In this document: positions 1 to 11,716 of the stretch, piece after piece
How the letters are laid out: every line of letters starts with the position of its first letter
Numbering within the stretch: position 1 is the first letter of the stretch
Assembly (NCBI GenBank): GCA_025617375.2
Contig: JAMYGW020000004.1
Location: 186,001-250,000 of the forward strand
Length of the DNA: 64,000 bases
Direction: 5' to 3'
Source: Acarospora socialis
Lineage: Eukaryota > Ascomycota > Lecanoromycetes > Acarosporales > Acarosporaceae
Translations under genes and position numbers: made by a program
The notes under the pieces: model-generated
Databases searched by the model: none
What the model was told of the DNA's origin: nothing
The model's input: the letters and a program-made list of their open reading frames with translations, nothing else

Positions 1-977
1 ATTCTTCCAAGCTGCGGCAAGACCGTCATTGTATGACAGATTGTGGCTCTGACAGGGGGCGACTAGGCTCCGTCTACAAAAGATCGTGCGTAAAAATGCA
101 GGTGCGTCTGACGGCCACGTTTCTGCCCTGAATCTGTAAGCATATTACCGTGTCTCTGGATTTTTCACCAGACCTTCGGAGAAATGAGGCGCAGGGTTGG
201 TCGTACGAGAATGCGTGTTGTGTACCTTACGTACCTTACATATCATATCACCAGCTATACCGTAAGATTGCCTCGATGGCTTTTGGGGGCAGTGTTTGAG
301 TAAAAGTCAGAGTATGACTATGAATACTCGGATGACTCTGAGTTTGGGTTGTCGAATCTTGTATTTGAGCTATGAGTAGATTTCGGTGTAAGCTTGCCAC
401 GAGGTGATTGTGAGGTACAACCTCAGACAGTCGCCCTTCATGTACATGGGATAAGGTAAGTGAAGCAGAGTCTAAAGCAGCCCTGAGGATCGTTGGTAGC
501 TGTCTATCATACCTTAGTATCTTTACCTTATCTACTCGTAGGGGATGAGGATGTATTATTATTTCTGACATCAGCCAATCGCAACGTTGCCGAGCAAGTT
601 CGACAAATTTCCCCGATCAGTTTCGCCGATTACCGTACAGTGCAGTTCGAAACGCTGGGATACGCTGTACCTATTTATATCATCTGATCACACCACTACA
701 TCATTCTTTCATCCCCGGGCAAAAATTGTCATACGGTCAGGTACCTACGTCTACTCTTCTCGTATGAAGGGGGCCGTACCTGAATAGAAACTAGGTACTC
801 GGTGTCTATTATTCAGCCCTAGCCAAAAGAGTGGATTGAGCCTCCATCAATCTGGATCGCTAACCCCCACCATTACTCTTCACTCCTACGCCTGACGCCT
901 AACGCCTAACGCCGTACACTCACTCACCCGGGACTCGCCCAGTTACTCACCGGGTGTCGGATCTCTTCTGGTCCGCG
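1..977. other. Intergenic, no gene recognised
   Basis: Short open frames on both strands show no recognisable domain, no splice logic and no good start context. A short degenerate tandem of a GCCTAAC-like unit lies near 889-912, just upstream of the first gene. Nothing else stands out. Confidence 0.5.
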
Positions 978-1787
978 ATGAGTCGAGCGAGACCCCTTCG
1001 AGGCGCCTGCTCCTGTGGCAGGAACCAATATCTCATCGTCGTGCCACCGGATTCGACCGAGCAGGCGCGAGTCCTGTTTGATGAGAGTAGTGAGCACCGT
1101 AAGTCTCAGTCTACAGTTTCTTGCCCCTCTTCACTCTTCCTTCATTCCTTCCTTCTTCAACGCACTTTGCGTCTCTTTCTGAACCGCCTGTCAGGCCGTC
1201 ACGCTGCGGCCCCTGTGACCGCGTGGCTTCGCGTACCCCTCTCCTGGTTCCACTCTACGACTTTCTCGCTTTACCCGGACGAAACTCATGCCGCGATCCG
1301 CCGCGCTTTTACGCCCCTTCACGCGCCTCATACGAAACGCTACTTCTGCGGCTTCTGCGGTACCCCACTCACGTACTGGAGCGAACAACCCAGAGAGGAG
1401 AGTGACTTTTTAAGCGTGACCTTGGGAAGCTTACTTGGAGATGATCTGAGAGAACTCGGCGAGCTTGGGTTACTACCGCAAGGCGCGCTGGAAGGGGATG
1501 AGCAAAACTCAATCTCGCGGGAGCGTACGAGAACTGAAGAGGGAACCGAAACGCTTGGGCTACCTTGGTTTCAAGACATGATTGAAGGCAGTCAGTTGGG
1601 GCGGATTGGGAGAACTAGACGTGGTGGCGGCGTCAGTGCCGATGGCCGGACCAAAGTCGAGTGGGAGATTGTGGAGTTTGAGAATGAGGAGAACGGAAGA
1701 AGTGGCGGCATTGGCACAGCGAAGAGGAAAATAGGGGATATGGTCGGAGGAGAGGGCAAGGATGTCGAGATGAGTGGTGGTTCTTGA
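978..1787 (+). CDS. GFA/CENP-V (DUF636, Mss4-like) domain protein
   Basis: Two exons, 978-1098 and 1195-1787, give 237 aa. The 96-nt intron (GTAAGT donor, TCAG acceptor) keeps frame, so an unspliced reading is also open. ATG at 978 is the first in-frame ATG. The N-terminus carries a C-x-C pair (ACSCGRN) and the centre a second pair in YFCGFCGTPLTYWSE. That is the zinc-binding layout of the glutathione-dependent formaldehyde-activating (GFA) fold. The family contains many fungal proteins without proven substrates, so formaldehyde or glutathione chemistry is not implied. A motif LSVTLGSL follows, then a polar, probably disordered tail of about 100 residues. The family assignment is firm from the Cys motifs; the function is unknown. 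Confidence 0.8.
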   Translation: MSRARPLRGACSCGRNQYLIVVPPDSTEQARVLFDESSEHRKSQSTVSCPSSLFLHSFLLQRTLRLFLNRLSGRHAAAPVTAWLRVPLSWFHSTTFSLYPDETHAAIRRAFTPLHAPHTKRYFCGFCGTPLTYWSEQPREESDFLSVTLGSLLGDDLRELGELGLLPQGALEGDEQNSISRERTRTEEGTETLGLPWFQDMIEGSQLGRIGRTRRGGGVSADGRTKVEWEIVEFENEENGRSGGIGTAKRKIGDMVGGEGKDVEMSGGS

Positions 1788-3008
1788 AAGCTTTCAATGT
1801 TGCAAGCCAAATGCATTGCCACTCATCTGCGTGCGGAATATCTGTCTGACATCTCAGCTTGCATCTTTGCTTCTTAGAGGTTTGCTGAGATACAAGCAAG
1901 AGAGGCATAGCCATGTTGCAGACCGATACACAGAGCTAAGTAGCCATCATCTTCAACGTTACAGATTTGAGTCTTCGAGTTTTCGATGAGGTGATTTGTT
2001 TCAATGACTTTGAGACTGTGTTTTCTTATTCTAACATTGGTCCTGAACTAATTTTGTGTGATATGGGTCACGATTTCCGGCCAGAAGAATTGTTGCAGCG
2101 TAGACTTGGTTTTCTTGTCGAAGTCTGAGCCCTTCAACCACGACTTCGTGCCTTCTACCTTTGCTGTTAGTGTTTTTGATCAGACTTGCAGCGACGACTC
2201 TCTGACGTCTATCGAATGCCCTGTCTTCATAACTTACGATGGTTTACGGCCGTCATATAGGAGATATCTGCAACAGCGTTGAAAGCCTTGTCCTACCGCT
2301 CGGATATCTATTCGGAGGCTCCCACTTTGGTCAGCACTACCGTCCTCGGTTGTACGCAGCCTTTGCCCTCACTCTGCAGTCTCAAGATCGGAAGGGACTG
2401 CGCATCGAATTCTGGGTCATCAAGAAGAGCTGGGAAGAGGAATCGGAAACAGCCAGATAATCGGACGCCTACAAAGGTTGGGAGGAGCCGAAAATGAATG
2501 CAGGTTCTTGACTCTCGATACTCCTTTGGCGCTCCTCTTCATTGTTCCTCCATGTGCTGTTGGTGATGACGCCGGCGTGCAGTTATCGAAGTGAACTTTG
2601 CCAGTGTTACCGAACTTGATGTCTAGGCTATGCTGTGCTGCTAACTGACTACTGGACTTACCAAGCGTTACCTTGCTGATGGGATTGAGGCTACAAGCGT
2701 GTTCCGCTAAGGTGAATAACTCTCGCGTTGAGCCTCTCTGTTATCGAGTGGTTTGTTTACGAGTTGGAGTGATTTCATGAAAACGCGTCTCTGTGAATAA
2801 AAGCCTTCCTTAAGCACTTCATAATCTCTGTTGACACCATCTCATAGAGAACACCTCCTCACTATTTTCGTGCCATATTTATTGTCCCTGATCCAGGATA
2901 CCTCAGCTTGAATTGAGCCAGATCGGATTGAACGCTGCTGTGACTTGACCATGCGGTCACGTATCTAACCAGAAACACCACTTCCAATCTTGGTCCAAGG
3001 TATCGGAG
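1788..3008. other. Intergenic, no gene recognised
   Basis: About 1.2 kb with only short, unrelated open frames. It probably holds the 3' end of the GFA gene transcript and the promoter and leader of the next gene. No repeat or RNA gene was seen. Confidence 0.5.
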
Positions 3009-6000
3009 ATGCGTACTCTAGGTGATATAACTGTTCAAGCCAACAATGGCAAGTTGCGCAAGCGTGAGCCTTCGTGGATGAAGATGCAGCAAACCCTAGA
3101 CTCACAACACGACGAGAACATTCCTAACACTCAAGCACCTTTTTCGAAGCACAAAAACGCGCCTCACTTCATGTCTCCCACCACGGCATCAAATTCGCAA
3201 GCTGCGGGCAAAGCTGCAACTCGGACATCAACACCGACTTCGTTCGCGTCGAGCACGACAAAGTCTCGCAACTGGGTAGCTTCCGCCGTGAAGCGCGTTG
3301 TTACGAGACGATCCGGAGACGCAACAACGCACGCCAAAGAAGAGACCATTCCACCGAGGGCGAATGACTCTACGCGTTCAGATAAGGTATATCGTAGAAT
3401 AAATCATCCGTGGAGTTCTCGATGTTGACACCTAAACAGATTTCAGCCCCACTAACGTCACATTCTCAGAACGTCACAAGCGCATCGATAGCACGGAAAC
3501 CTGTACTTACTGACAAACCTCTACCGAGTCCTCCCATTGCTGAGGTCGCGACTGTGAGTCCGTCCAAACAGAGTCGTAGTCTCATTGACGCAAGCGAGAA
3601 ACCCTTACGCCGTTCTCCGCCGGGTAAACCTCACCAGGAAGAAGACTGGCCCGTACTATTTCCTGACAAGCCTACAACACCTGGTACGTTACAGCAAATG
3701 GCGCGTCAAGAAGGGCCTTATTCCTCTGTGAGGGCTATGCGCATTGCATACCACCAGGAGAGGTTGTCAGCTCAGGCAAATGCCGAGAGCAAGAGTCCAA
3801 GCATTCAGCGCAAGGCAGTCACGAATGACTTGCAGAGCTCCTCCAGCCAGTCGATCGACCGCAAACCTGTTCACGAGAGCGGTATGCGCAACTTGCAAAC
3901 GACGAGCAGGAACAAGACTACGGCAGCTACCGACAGCTTGTCTAGAACTGTCAGAGAGGTACGTTCGGAGCAAGACTTGCGAACATCCGCTTTCAAAGAG
4001 CACAATCCGAGGGCTGGGACGCCATCGTCTCATACCTCGGTGCAGAAATCTGTAGACAGATTGCAAGACCTCTCGTACTCTCGTCCGACAAAGCTATCTT
4101 CTCTCCGAGCTCGTACTCCGACCGGACGTCCTTCGATAGAGGTGCCCTCATCGAACAATAAGGTACTCGACTCTAGAGACTCTCCTACACCCAGCGGGAA
4201 CTCGGCTACTACAGCAATCAAAGGGTCTGGTTCTAAGGGCGAGTCGACTGGCGCAAGTCGTTTGCCATTGGCAGAACATCGGACGAACAATACAGGGTCT
4301 TCATCCCGTAACATCGGTGATCGAGCGCCAAGCAAGCTTACTATTCGTACTCGATATCCGGAAGTTTCTACCAGGTCGAGTAGCAGCTCACCTAGTCCGC
4401 TTCTATACAGTCAGCCACCAAACAAACCCTTACCACCTGTGCCAACGGCTCAAGGACCGAGGCAAGCTGGCTCAGGAGCTAATGGGAATGCTTCGAAGGC
4501 ACCAAGCCCCGGGTTGCGCAAGAGCTCAATCCCTGTGCCCCGTCGTCATGGCGCTGGCCCACCTCGTGATTTGAATAGCGGTACGGAGAGTCTGGCGAAG
4601 AACGTTCAGAAGCCGAGTGAGGGACTACAGAACCATGGAACAAGCTTACAGGTCTTGGAGGACGCGGCCACTGCTGTGTTAATGGCTGCTGTTAGAGACA
4701 TTGAGGGTGTCGAGGCACTGGAGAGATATGATCATCCCACCTCTAGCGATCATTCGGGCAATACTCTCGGTCCTCAGGCAACGCAGTCCAAGAATCAAAG
4801 CACTCATGGCAAAACAATCACAGAGGCGCCAGAGCATGGGACTAGAATCAAGCGTCTTTCGAGACTCTCGCCTGACCATGGTCCGGTGTTGAAGATCTCG
4901 CCTTCTGCCGATATGATCATTATGGGTAAAGAGTCTGGCAAGGAAGAGACTATAGCCGATCGCTCCAAGAAGGATAAGGATCTCCACCGCACGGTCGTGA
5001 GCAAAGAGGTTCGTAAGGCATCGTTTGGAAGCGTATCACGTTCGACTACCGTCAAGCAAACCTCACGTGCACGACCAACCTCTGCTGCTGGTGATCTTCA
5101 GCTGGCCTCACGTCATATTCCGGCAGATCCAAAGGCACGGGAGAGGAAGGCGATGAGTGTGGATGGCACATACTCATCCCAGGCTTCTAGCCATCCTCAA
5201 CAGTTAACGAGTAGACCCAGCTTGAAAGCTAGTACATCCAAACGCACTTCCAATGCTACAGATCATCCATTCTTCGATGCGAGATCTCAACTTCAGCCTC
5301 CCGCAGCAACCAACCACAAAGAGCCACAGTTCGAGGTGGTACCCGGCAAAACACCGGCTGAAATCTACGGTGTTAGCAAACTCAAGGACACAAAGCCGGA
5401 GCCTGACGATACAGTAGTCTCTGGAGACAGACAGATTTACATCGGGGGTGGAGCAAACTCAGATCACACAGAAACATGCGCTGTTCACGAACGAAAGATA
5501 GATGGTCAAGCCGATGTAAACAACGCTGTGGCTAGCAATGAAGCTGCTGAGAACGAAACTGGAATCTCGCCCAAGTCTGATCGCCAAGGAAACACACGGT
5601 TCAGCGATGGAGTGCCGAACACGCCAGCTTTGCCACCGGTTGCTGTACAAGGACATCCATTCAGAGCTCACGACGAGTCTAACGTCGAGCACGTCATGCG
5701 AGGTGTCGTCCCTGTGTGTGGTACTTCGCGTTATGAGCCAAACTCACCAATCGATATCGGCGACGGGAATAGCAGTCCCACGGACCAGATGGTCACCATT
5801 AAAGAGATTTTAACGCCCCCGCGCCAATCGTCTTCGATTACAGGAACGTGCCTACGTCGTCCATCGAACTGGGCCCTGAACGAATTCCCACCACGAAGCT
5901 CCTCCCGCGCGTATGTCCATGACTTTACGACTGAGCGTTATAAGGCATGTCCAACTCCAACCAAACACGTCGATCCACGTCTCTCAAAAGACTTTCAGCC

Positions 6001-6670
6001 AATTCAGGAAAAGCTTGGGTCATCCAAGGGTGTGCCTTCGATACGCTATGATCCTGAGGCGTCCAGATCGAGGCGGAGTTCGATTACTCGCGAGTCAAAC
6101 AAGACCCAAGGTTCGATGTCGAAGGGCATGCTATCGAACTTTCGAGGTCTCTTTCATAAGCGCTCCTCGGATGCTCCTGATCAACCATCGATTAGGTCGA
6201 CGAAGCGTGGCAAGAGGGCTGCCATCACCGCGCCCGGTAGCCCTTACCCGCCTATGTCGGAAGTCCACCCTATCCACCGACCCGTCAGACATCGCAAGAC
6301 CGGGTCGACCACGCGACCCACTACCCCGGAACCGCTGTGGGGAGTATCCAGTCGAGCCGACACCCTCGTCTCCCACTCTCCCAACCCGTCCGACACGTCG
6401 ATCACAAACAGCCTGACGGTCGAGCTCATCAACTCTGCCAAGAGAGCGGCACCCGGTCCTCGACAAGATCGGCTCTGGGAGCTTAGCAGTATCATGGTGC
6501 AAGCCGTCACGAACGCTCGCGATGCGGAGAGGGCGAAGGAGGAAGCCAAGCAAGCGATGGAGGAAGCCAAGCATGCCGCCAGGAAGGCGGAAATGTCTTG
6601 CATCTTGACTCATAAACGTGCGGCGGATCTCGCGCGCTTTGTGCAGGAGCACAGGGAGGTGCTTGAGTAG
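3009..6670 (+). CDS. Large Ser/Pro-rich disordered protein with C-terminal helix
   Basis: Two exons: 3009-3386, then from 3470 (or 3440) to 6670; about 1,190 aa. The donor is GTATAT at 3387. The acceptor at 3469 is favoured because an ACTAAC branch point lies 14 nt upstream; the acceptor at 3439 is also in frame. No catalytic domain is visible. The sequence is rich in Ser, Thr, Pro, Arg and Lys and has several PxxP stretches such as KPLPSPP and NKPLPPVP that could bind SH3 domains. Near the C-terminus a basic segment (MLSNFRGLFHKR) precedes a predicted coiled coil made of repeated AKEEAKQAMEEAKHAARKAE-type heptads that ends the protein. The features suggest a cytoskeletal or cell-polarity scaffold, but this is inference. 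I do not recognise the family. Confidence 0.75.
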
Positions 6671-7910
6671 GAGAAGCTGCTACTCGGTGGAGAGCTTATC
6701 AGTCGTGGAAGTCGAGTCGACCATCTGTGGATTGGAAGTACTCGGGTACTATCTAGAGTTGATCGATGCCCTTCGCTGCGTTGGCTGGAATTTCTTCCGT
6801 GCTCGATGATGCGGTTGGCCAGATTGTTTCTTATGGTGTACATGAAGGAGTGTAGGGTGTATGAACAGGCGGAAATGGCAATCTTGACGAAGTTGGTTAA
6901 GAGTCAGAGCAGTGGCAGAACGTTACGGAGTAGGAGGCGGTGACACTCTTTTTGTCGTCATCCAGACATCTTGGTCTGGTGTTCTTCACTTCTACCTGAC
7001 ACTTTCATGTGGTTCTTGACTTCGGATCTTCTTATCCAGACCGTGTAGATCGCAGGTCTGGCAGGCATGGTCTGGTCACTTGCATTGTTTCAAGGCCGTA
7101 TCTACCGATGGTGATAGAGCGTCAGGCAGCAATGAAAACACATATTCATGGACTCTGCGCTCATCCAATTGGGATTCACAATAAGGGCAACAGGTATAAT
7201 TACATTTGCGAGACTACCCTAGGACCGCCGTCACCAATGTCAGCTTCTACCCTAGAAGCTACCAACACGATACCCCAAAATTCCCTACCCTAACCTAAGG
7301 TTTACTAAACTCACTGACTGCGTAGCTCATACTTATCTGCGCCTTTCGTAATCACATCTTCCATCCCCTCGTCTGTTGTGCCGCCGCCCCGGCCTGTACT
7401 CTACCTACTTGCGTGCATTGGCGACAGCGCCTCAAACAAGAAGGAGGTCCAGACGAACGGGACTAACTCCAAAACAGCTAGACATCCGTTGCCAAGGCCA
7501 ATTTCCCGCCTAAATCACGGTCTCGTACTCGCCAACAGACCTGTCACACGTCAAACGGGAAGCATAGCCCACTCATTCTAGAACTCCAGCCTTGTGTTAA
7601 TGAGATCCAGTGCGTCATAGATCTCAGTTTCCCTTCAATATGGGCCCTATGAGGGAATTGTTGAACGCGTATATAAAATGCCTCCTTTCTTCCTGTCACT
7701 TGCTTTTGCAAATCTCTGTCCATTGCGCCGATATCTAGTCGTTTTCACTCGGTTTCCGAAGGCTCTTTCCCGTTTTTGTTTTGAGTGAATCTTAAGAGAG
7801 CTTCGTTCGTCACGACTTTCTTGGCTCATTGACTTTATTCGAATTGAAAGTCAAGGAACTACCTGAAAGGAAAAGAGTATTCCAACAATTCAATCCGAAC
7901 ACCTGGCGCC
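6671..7910. other. Intergenic / RTA1-gene promoter and leader
   Basis: About 1.24 kb without a convincing coding region. A TATA element near 7670 followed by CT-rich sequence (7680-7800) looks like the promoter and leader of the RTA1-like gene. A short telomere-like stretch (CCCTACCCTAACCTAAGG) at about 7281-7298 is too degenerate to call. Confidence 0.5.
7670..7678 (+). promoter_or_regulatory. TATA box
   Basis: TATATAAAA lies about 240 nt upstream of the RTA1-like start codon and is followed by pyrimidine-rich sequence typical of fungal transcription start regions. Confidence 0.5.
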
Positions 7911-8854
7911 ATGTCCGACCCAAGCAAATACTACGTCGACCCCAACTTTCCCAACCCGAACGGCCCCAACGACGCCCCGCTCATCATCTACGGGTATTGT
8001 CCCTTCCCTCCCCTCCACCTCCCACCTCCTCCGCCCATCTCTCCCCTCCCCTCCCGCCCTCCGCCTTCCACCCACCTCACACCTCACTAACACCACCAAC
8101 CACCACCAGCTACACCCCCTCCCTAGCCCTCTCCCTCCTCGGCACCATACTCTTCGCGCTCTCAGCCCTCCTGCACAGCTACCAACTGTTCCGCCACCGA
8201 ACCTGGTACTTCCTCCCGCTACCCATCGGCTGCGTGCTCGAAGTCGTCGGCTACATCGCCCGCACCCTCTCCGCGAAACAGGACCCGTACAACGTCCTCT
8301 ACTTCGTCCTGCAATACTTCTTCATCGTCGTCGCCCCCGTCTTCTTCAGCGCCGCCATCTACACCCTCCTCAGCATCCTGATCGCCGCCGTCGGCCGCGC
8401 CTACTCCCCGCTCCCGCCCAAACTCATCCTCTGGGCCTTCGTCCTCTGCGACGTCGTCGCCACCATCGTTCAGGTCGCCGGCGCCGCCCTCATCGGCAGC
8501 GCCGAGAGCCATCGCACGAGTCCCGTGACGCCGAACAATATCCTGCTGGCGGGGCTGGCGTTTCAGGTTTTCTCGTTCTTGGTGTTCCTCGTGCTGTTGG
8601 CCGTTTTCCTGTGGAGGGCGCGGAAGGTGGCGGCGGGGGTGACGATGATGCCGTTTACGGTCGCGTTGGTGGTGGCGAGTTTGTTGATTTATTTGCGGAC
8701 GTGCTTTCGGCTGGCGGAGTCTGCACAGGGCGTGCAGGGGCCGTTGAGTAGTTCCGAGGGCTGCTTTGGAGGGCTGGAGTTCGCGCCGGTGGTGTTGGCC
8801 GTGTGGGCGTTTAATGTTTGGCATCCGGGGAAGTGGGTGCCGAGATACCGTTGA
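7911..8854 (+). CDS. RTA1-like seven-TM lipid-translocating exporter family protein
   Basis: Two exons, 7911-7993 and 8110-8854, give 275 aa. Intron 7994-8109 has a GTATTG donor and CAG acceptor and splits a Gly codon, joining IIYG to YTPSLALSLLG. The longer open frame starting at 7829 is in a different frame from exon 1 and is not used. Seven hydrophobic segments are visible, with family hallmarks LPIGCVLEVVGYIAR, FVLQYFFIVVAPVFFSAAIY and ILWAFVLCDVVATIVQVAGAAL. The RTA1/RTM1/RSB1 family confers resistance to 7-aminocholesterol, molasses toxins or sphingoid bases in yeast. It acts in the plasma membrane or endomembranes. Substrate is not predictable. The C-terminus (HPGKWVPRYR) is short, lacking the long cytosolic tail of some members. 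Confidence 0.9.
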
Positions 8855-9126
8855 GGGATAGTGTGGGGTTGTTGAGATGGGGAAAGGGAGGTGATGAGGG
8901 AAGGCAAGAAGGTGGAGAGAATTGTGTCTTGACTAATGACTTCGGTAGGAGAAACACGCATGGTTTGACAGTCGGCGATTAGGAGCTACTAATCTACGCT
9001 CCGAATATAATCCGGTCCAGTGAGATGATATACAATTAGCACTCGCGTTGCCTTATCTTGGCTATCGCCTCTGTCAGTGTCAACGCCTTACTCCCGTGTC
9101 TGATTCTGTTTCCTCTACCAACGCCA

Positions 9127-11121
9127 TCAACCTGCCCAAGGCGTAATCCAGTCCAACAGACCATACACCCAGTTAGCGCTCACCTTGCTTTTCGCAACGG
9201 CCTCCTTCAACGTCAACACCCCGTTACCATTACCATTACCATTACCATTCCCGTTGCCGTTGCCATTCCCGTTCCCATTTCTATTCTTCTTGCCGTTCCC
9301 ATCCTCATGCCCGTTCCCAATCCCATTTCCATTACCATTGCCGTCACCATTGGCGATTCCATTCCCCACCCTCCTCTCAACCCCCCACTCCACCACCACC
9401 TCCGCCCTACTGATCCTCCTAGCTCTACACCCCCTCTCCTCCTCCCCCTCGCCCTCCCTCCCGCTCCCCGCCCTATACGCCACAATCCCCGGAAAGCCCA
9501 CCACCCTCACCAACGGCACGTGCTCATCCTCCTTCCACACACTCCCCTTCTTCACCCACTTCTTATTCATACAGCTCATGCTTTCCTCCTCAAACGCGCT
9601 CCCCTTCGCGGGCGCAGAGACGTAGTAGATCGTCTCTTCGCGCCGCATGTCGAGGGAGGTCTTGGCGGCGTGGGAGATGAGGGCCCAGAGGGTGGAGAGG
9701 AGGGGGTTGGTGTGGTGTGTGGCGGGGTCGGTGGGGTGCGGGGTGTTGGTGGAGGCGGGGAGGAAGAGCCGGCGGGTGCTGGTGGGGATCCAGAGGGTGC
9801 GGGCGACGGACTGCGGGATTAGAGGCGCGATCATGACGAAGAAGCGGAGGGTTAGGTCTTGGACTTGGGCGTCGAAGTCGGGAGGGACGATGGCGCGGTC
9901 GAGGAGGGTCTTGATCATGCGGGAGCGGACGCGGGTGCGTTTGAAGCCTGGGTTGCGTGTATCGTTCAGCGATTTGTGTTTGTGGTGTGGTGTGAGCGGT
10001 TGGGTTAGATGAGAGGGGAGGTAGAAATGAGAGGAAATGAGATGGTTTGGGACAAGATGAGATAAAGATGCGAGAACTTACCATCAACTTTAAGCAACAC
10101 CAAATCCATCTGCGTCAACGTCGCCAACTGCCCTGGCGTCGCGCCAAACATCGTATGCCCAAAAACCTCAACCTCCAACATCTTGCCGAGAACACCGAAG
10201 ACGAGTTCCGACCGATGGCCGACGAAATGGCTGTTCCATTTCTCCAGAGACCCGCCCGCACAAACCCACGCGGCGTGCTTCATCAGCTGCGGCGAGCCCT
10301 GCGCCAGCCGGTAGAGGTTGAAGTCGCGCCGTTCCGCCTCGCTGAGTCGGTTGAAGAAGTATTCTTGCGTCCAGTCCCGCATCATCTGCTTCAGGGTGTA
10401 GATCGCGTCTTCGAAGTCTTGGTCGGTTCGAGGCAGCACCGGGTGGGGACCGAAGCGCTCGGCTGGTGTTTCGTTGGTGGTGGTCGTGGCTTTTGTGACC
10501 TGACGATTGGTGGCCTGTAGGCCAGGGCTGAGGAGTTTCGCTCTCATGGTCTTCTTCAGAGGAGTACCGTCCATACCTAGCGTCTCAACGGCAAAAGTGA
10601 CGTTCTTTCCCGTTTGCCCGGTCTTTCGGCCATTGGTTGTGCCACCAGGCCGTCGCTTGATCGACTCGATACGTCGGAACCTCTCAACCACGGGTTTGAA
10701 GCGTTTATCGATCTCTTCGTTTAGACGTCGGTCCTCCTCCGTTGCCTCTGGGCCATCCATCGTTTTAGGCCCACCCGTCGTCTCTGGTCCATCTGTCGTC
10801 TCTGGGCCATTTGCCGGCGACTCAGGTTCGGGCGCGGCAGACCTGCCTTCGCGTTTCTTATTTGGGCCGAACAGGCGGTCGTGATTCGCTTGCCAGTCTT
10901 CTTGGGCCTGTTCCTGCCTGATGCGTGCTTGCATGATGGCGTCGGAATCGGTGAGATTCCTTTCCGTAGCCCAGTCGGTGTGGAAGAGGCTGTTGAAGTA
11001 GTCGCTGCCGGCTTCGTAGTCGTTGTCATCTCGCGGTCGCTTTTCGGTCGTCTGCTCTATGATTTTGATTAGTCTAACCTTTGCTGCGTTGGAATGAGGA
11101 GTTACTGGATTGCGATGCCAT
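9127..11121 (-). CDS. Conserved fungal protein of unknown function with (Asn-Gly)n tract
   Basis: Minus-strand gene with three exons: 11121-11106, 11056-10082 and 9947-9127, giving 603 aa. The first exon is only 16 nt (MASQS plus one base). It is supported by a GTAACT donor, an ACTAAT branch point and a TAG acceptor (49-nt intron); without it the long frame has no upstream ATG. Intron 2 is 134 nt with a GTAAGT donor. The N-terminal third is charged and disordered with near-repeats of PETTDGPETTGG type. A folded region follows (FEDAIYTLKQMMRDWTQEYF onwards, then QLATLTQMDLVLLKVDG). The C-terminal part includes MIKTLLDRAIVPPDFDAQV and VVGFPGIVAYR and ends in WITPWAG. A run of about 20 Asn-Gly pairs interrupts it. 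No family or activity recognised. Confidence 0.7.
9221..9360 (-). repeat. Hexameric coding microsatellite, (Asn-Gly)n
   Basis: A CCATTA/CCGTTG/CCGTTC-type hexamer repeat on the plus strand encodes alternating Asn and Gly on the minus strand, inside the last exon of the unknown gene. The units vary at synonymous positions, so it is an old, selected or slowly evolving array rather than a fresh expansion. Confidence 0.8.
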
Positions 11122-11716
11122 TGTGAGTGTCAGTGACATTCCAATGAGATACTCGATGGGGCCAACGTTGTGGAGCCCGGCAGGAGGCGGTCGCTGTGTA
11201 TGTTGACGAGGGTAGGAGATTGATTCAAAGGCTAGAAATAAAATGGGAGCATTCATCGTTGGAATACAATGGGCTCAGCATAGAACATTTCCCTTTGTCA
11301 ACAAGCATTAGGGTCTCTTGCTGGCCGCATGCGGACATCTGCCCAACATCCAGCCAACAGTTCGTGCGCAGCATTACCATTGACGAAAACATAGACTGCA
11401 CAGTAAGGTACCATACTGAATCAGTCAATGCGAGCGAGTTTGTTCCAAGCAAGCATGTAAAGCTGCGTAACGCATCTGATTCTCTCCGCTAGGTAAACAC
11501 CGCGGTCTAAGCTGAACAGATAACTCATCTAGATAAGCCAAACCGAGATTTAACCATCCTCAAAGCCTCGACCCCTCCTGGCCCGCATTCCTGCCGTCCC
11601 AAAGTCAGCCAAGCCAAACCTCGCTCGCTCATTCCTCCAACATTCCTCTCCGCATCCGGCGAACCGAAAGAAGAACGCACCACTTCCCCTTCCTCGCCCC
11701 TCAGAACAAGACTCGC
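11122..11716. other. Intergenic, no gene recognised
   Basis: About 600 bp between the stop of the RidA gene and the start of the unknown minus-strand gene. Only short open frames. It probably holds the promoter of the latter. Confidence 0.5.

Noticed and set aside
248-571. 107-codon minus-strand open frame
   Set aside because: No domain, composition reads as non-coding and there is no splice partner; likely chance.
7281-7298. Interstitial telomere-like repeat
   Set aside because: Only two to three degenerate units; can arise by chance.
7829-7990. Longer N-terminus for the RTA1-like protein starting at 7829
   Set aside because: It is in a different frame from the conserved exon 1 and reads through the intron; the ATG at 7911 with splicing gives the family N-terminus.
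8219-8824. 201-codon frame antisense to the RTA1-like gene
   Set aside because: Mirror of GC-rich codons on the real gene; Arg/His/Gln-rich nonsense composition.
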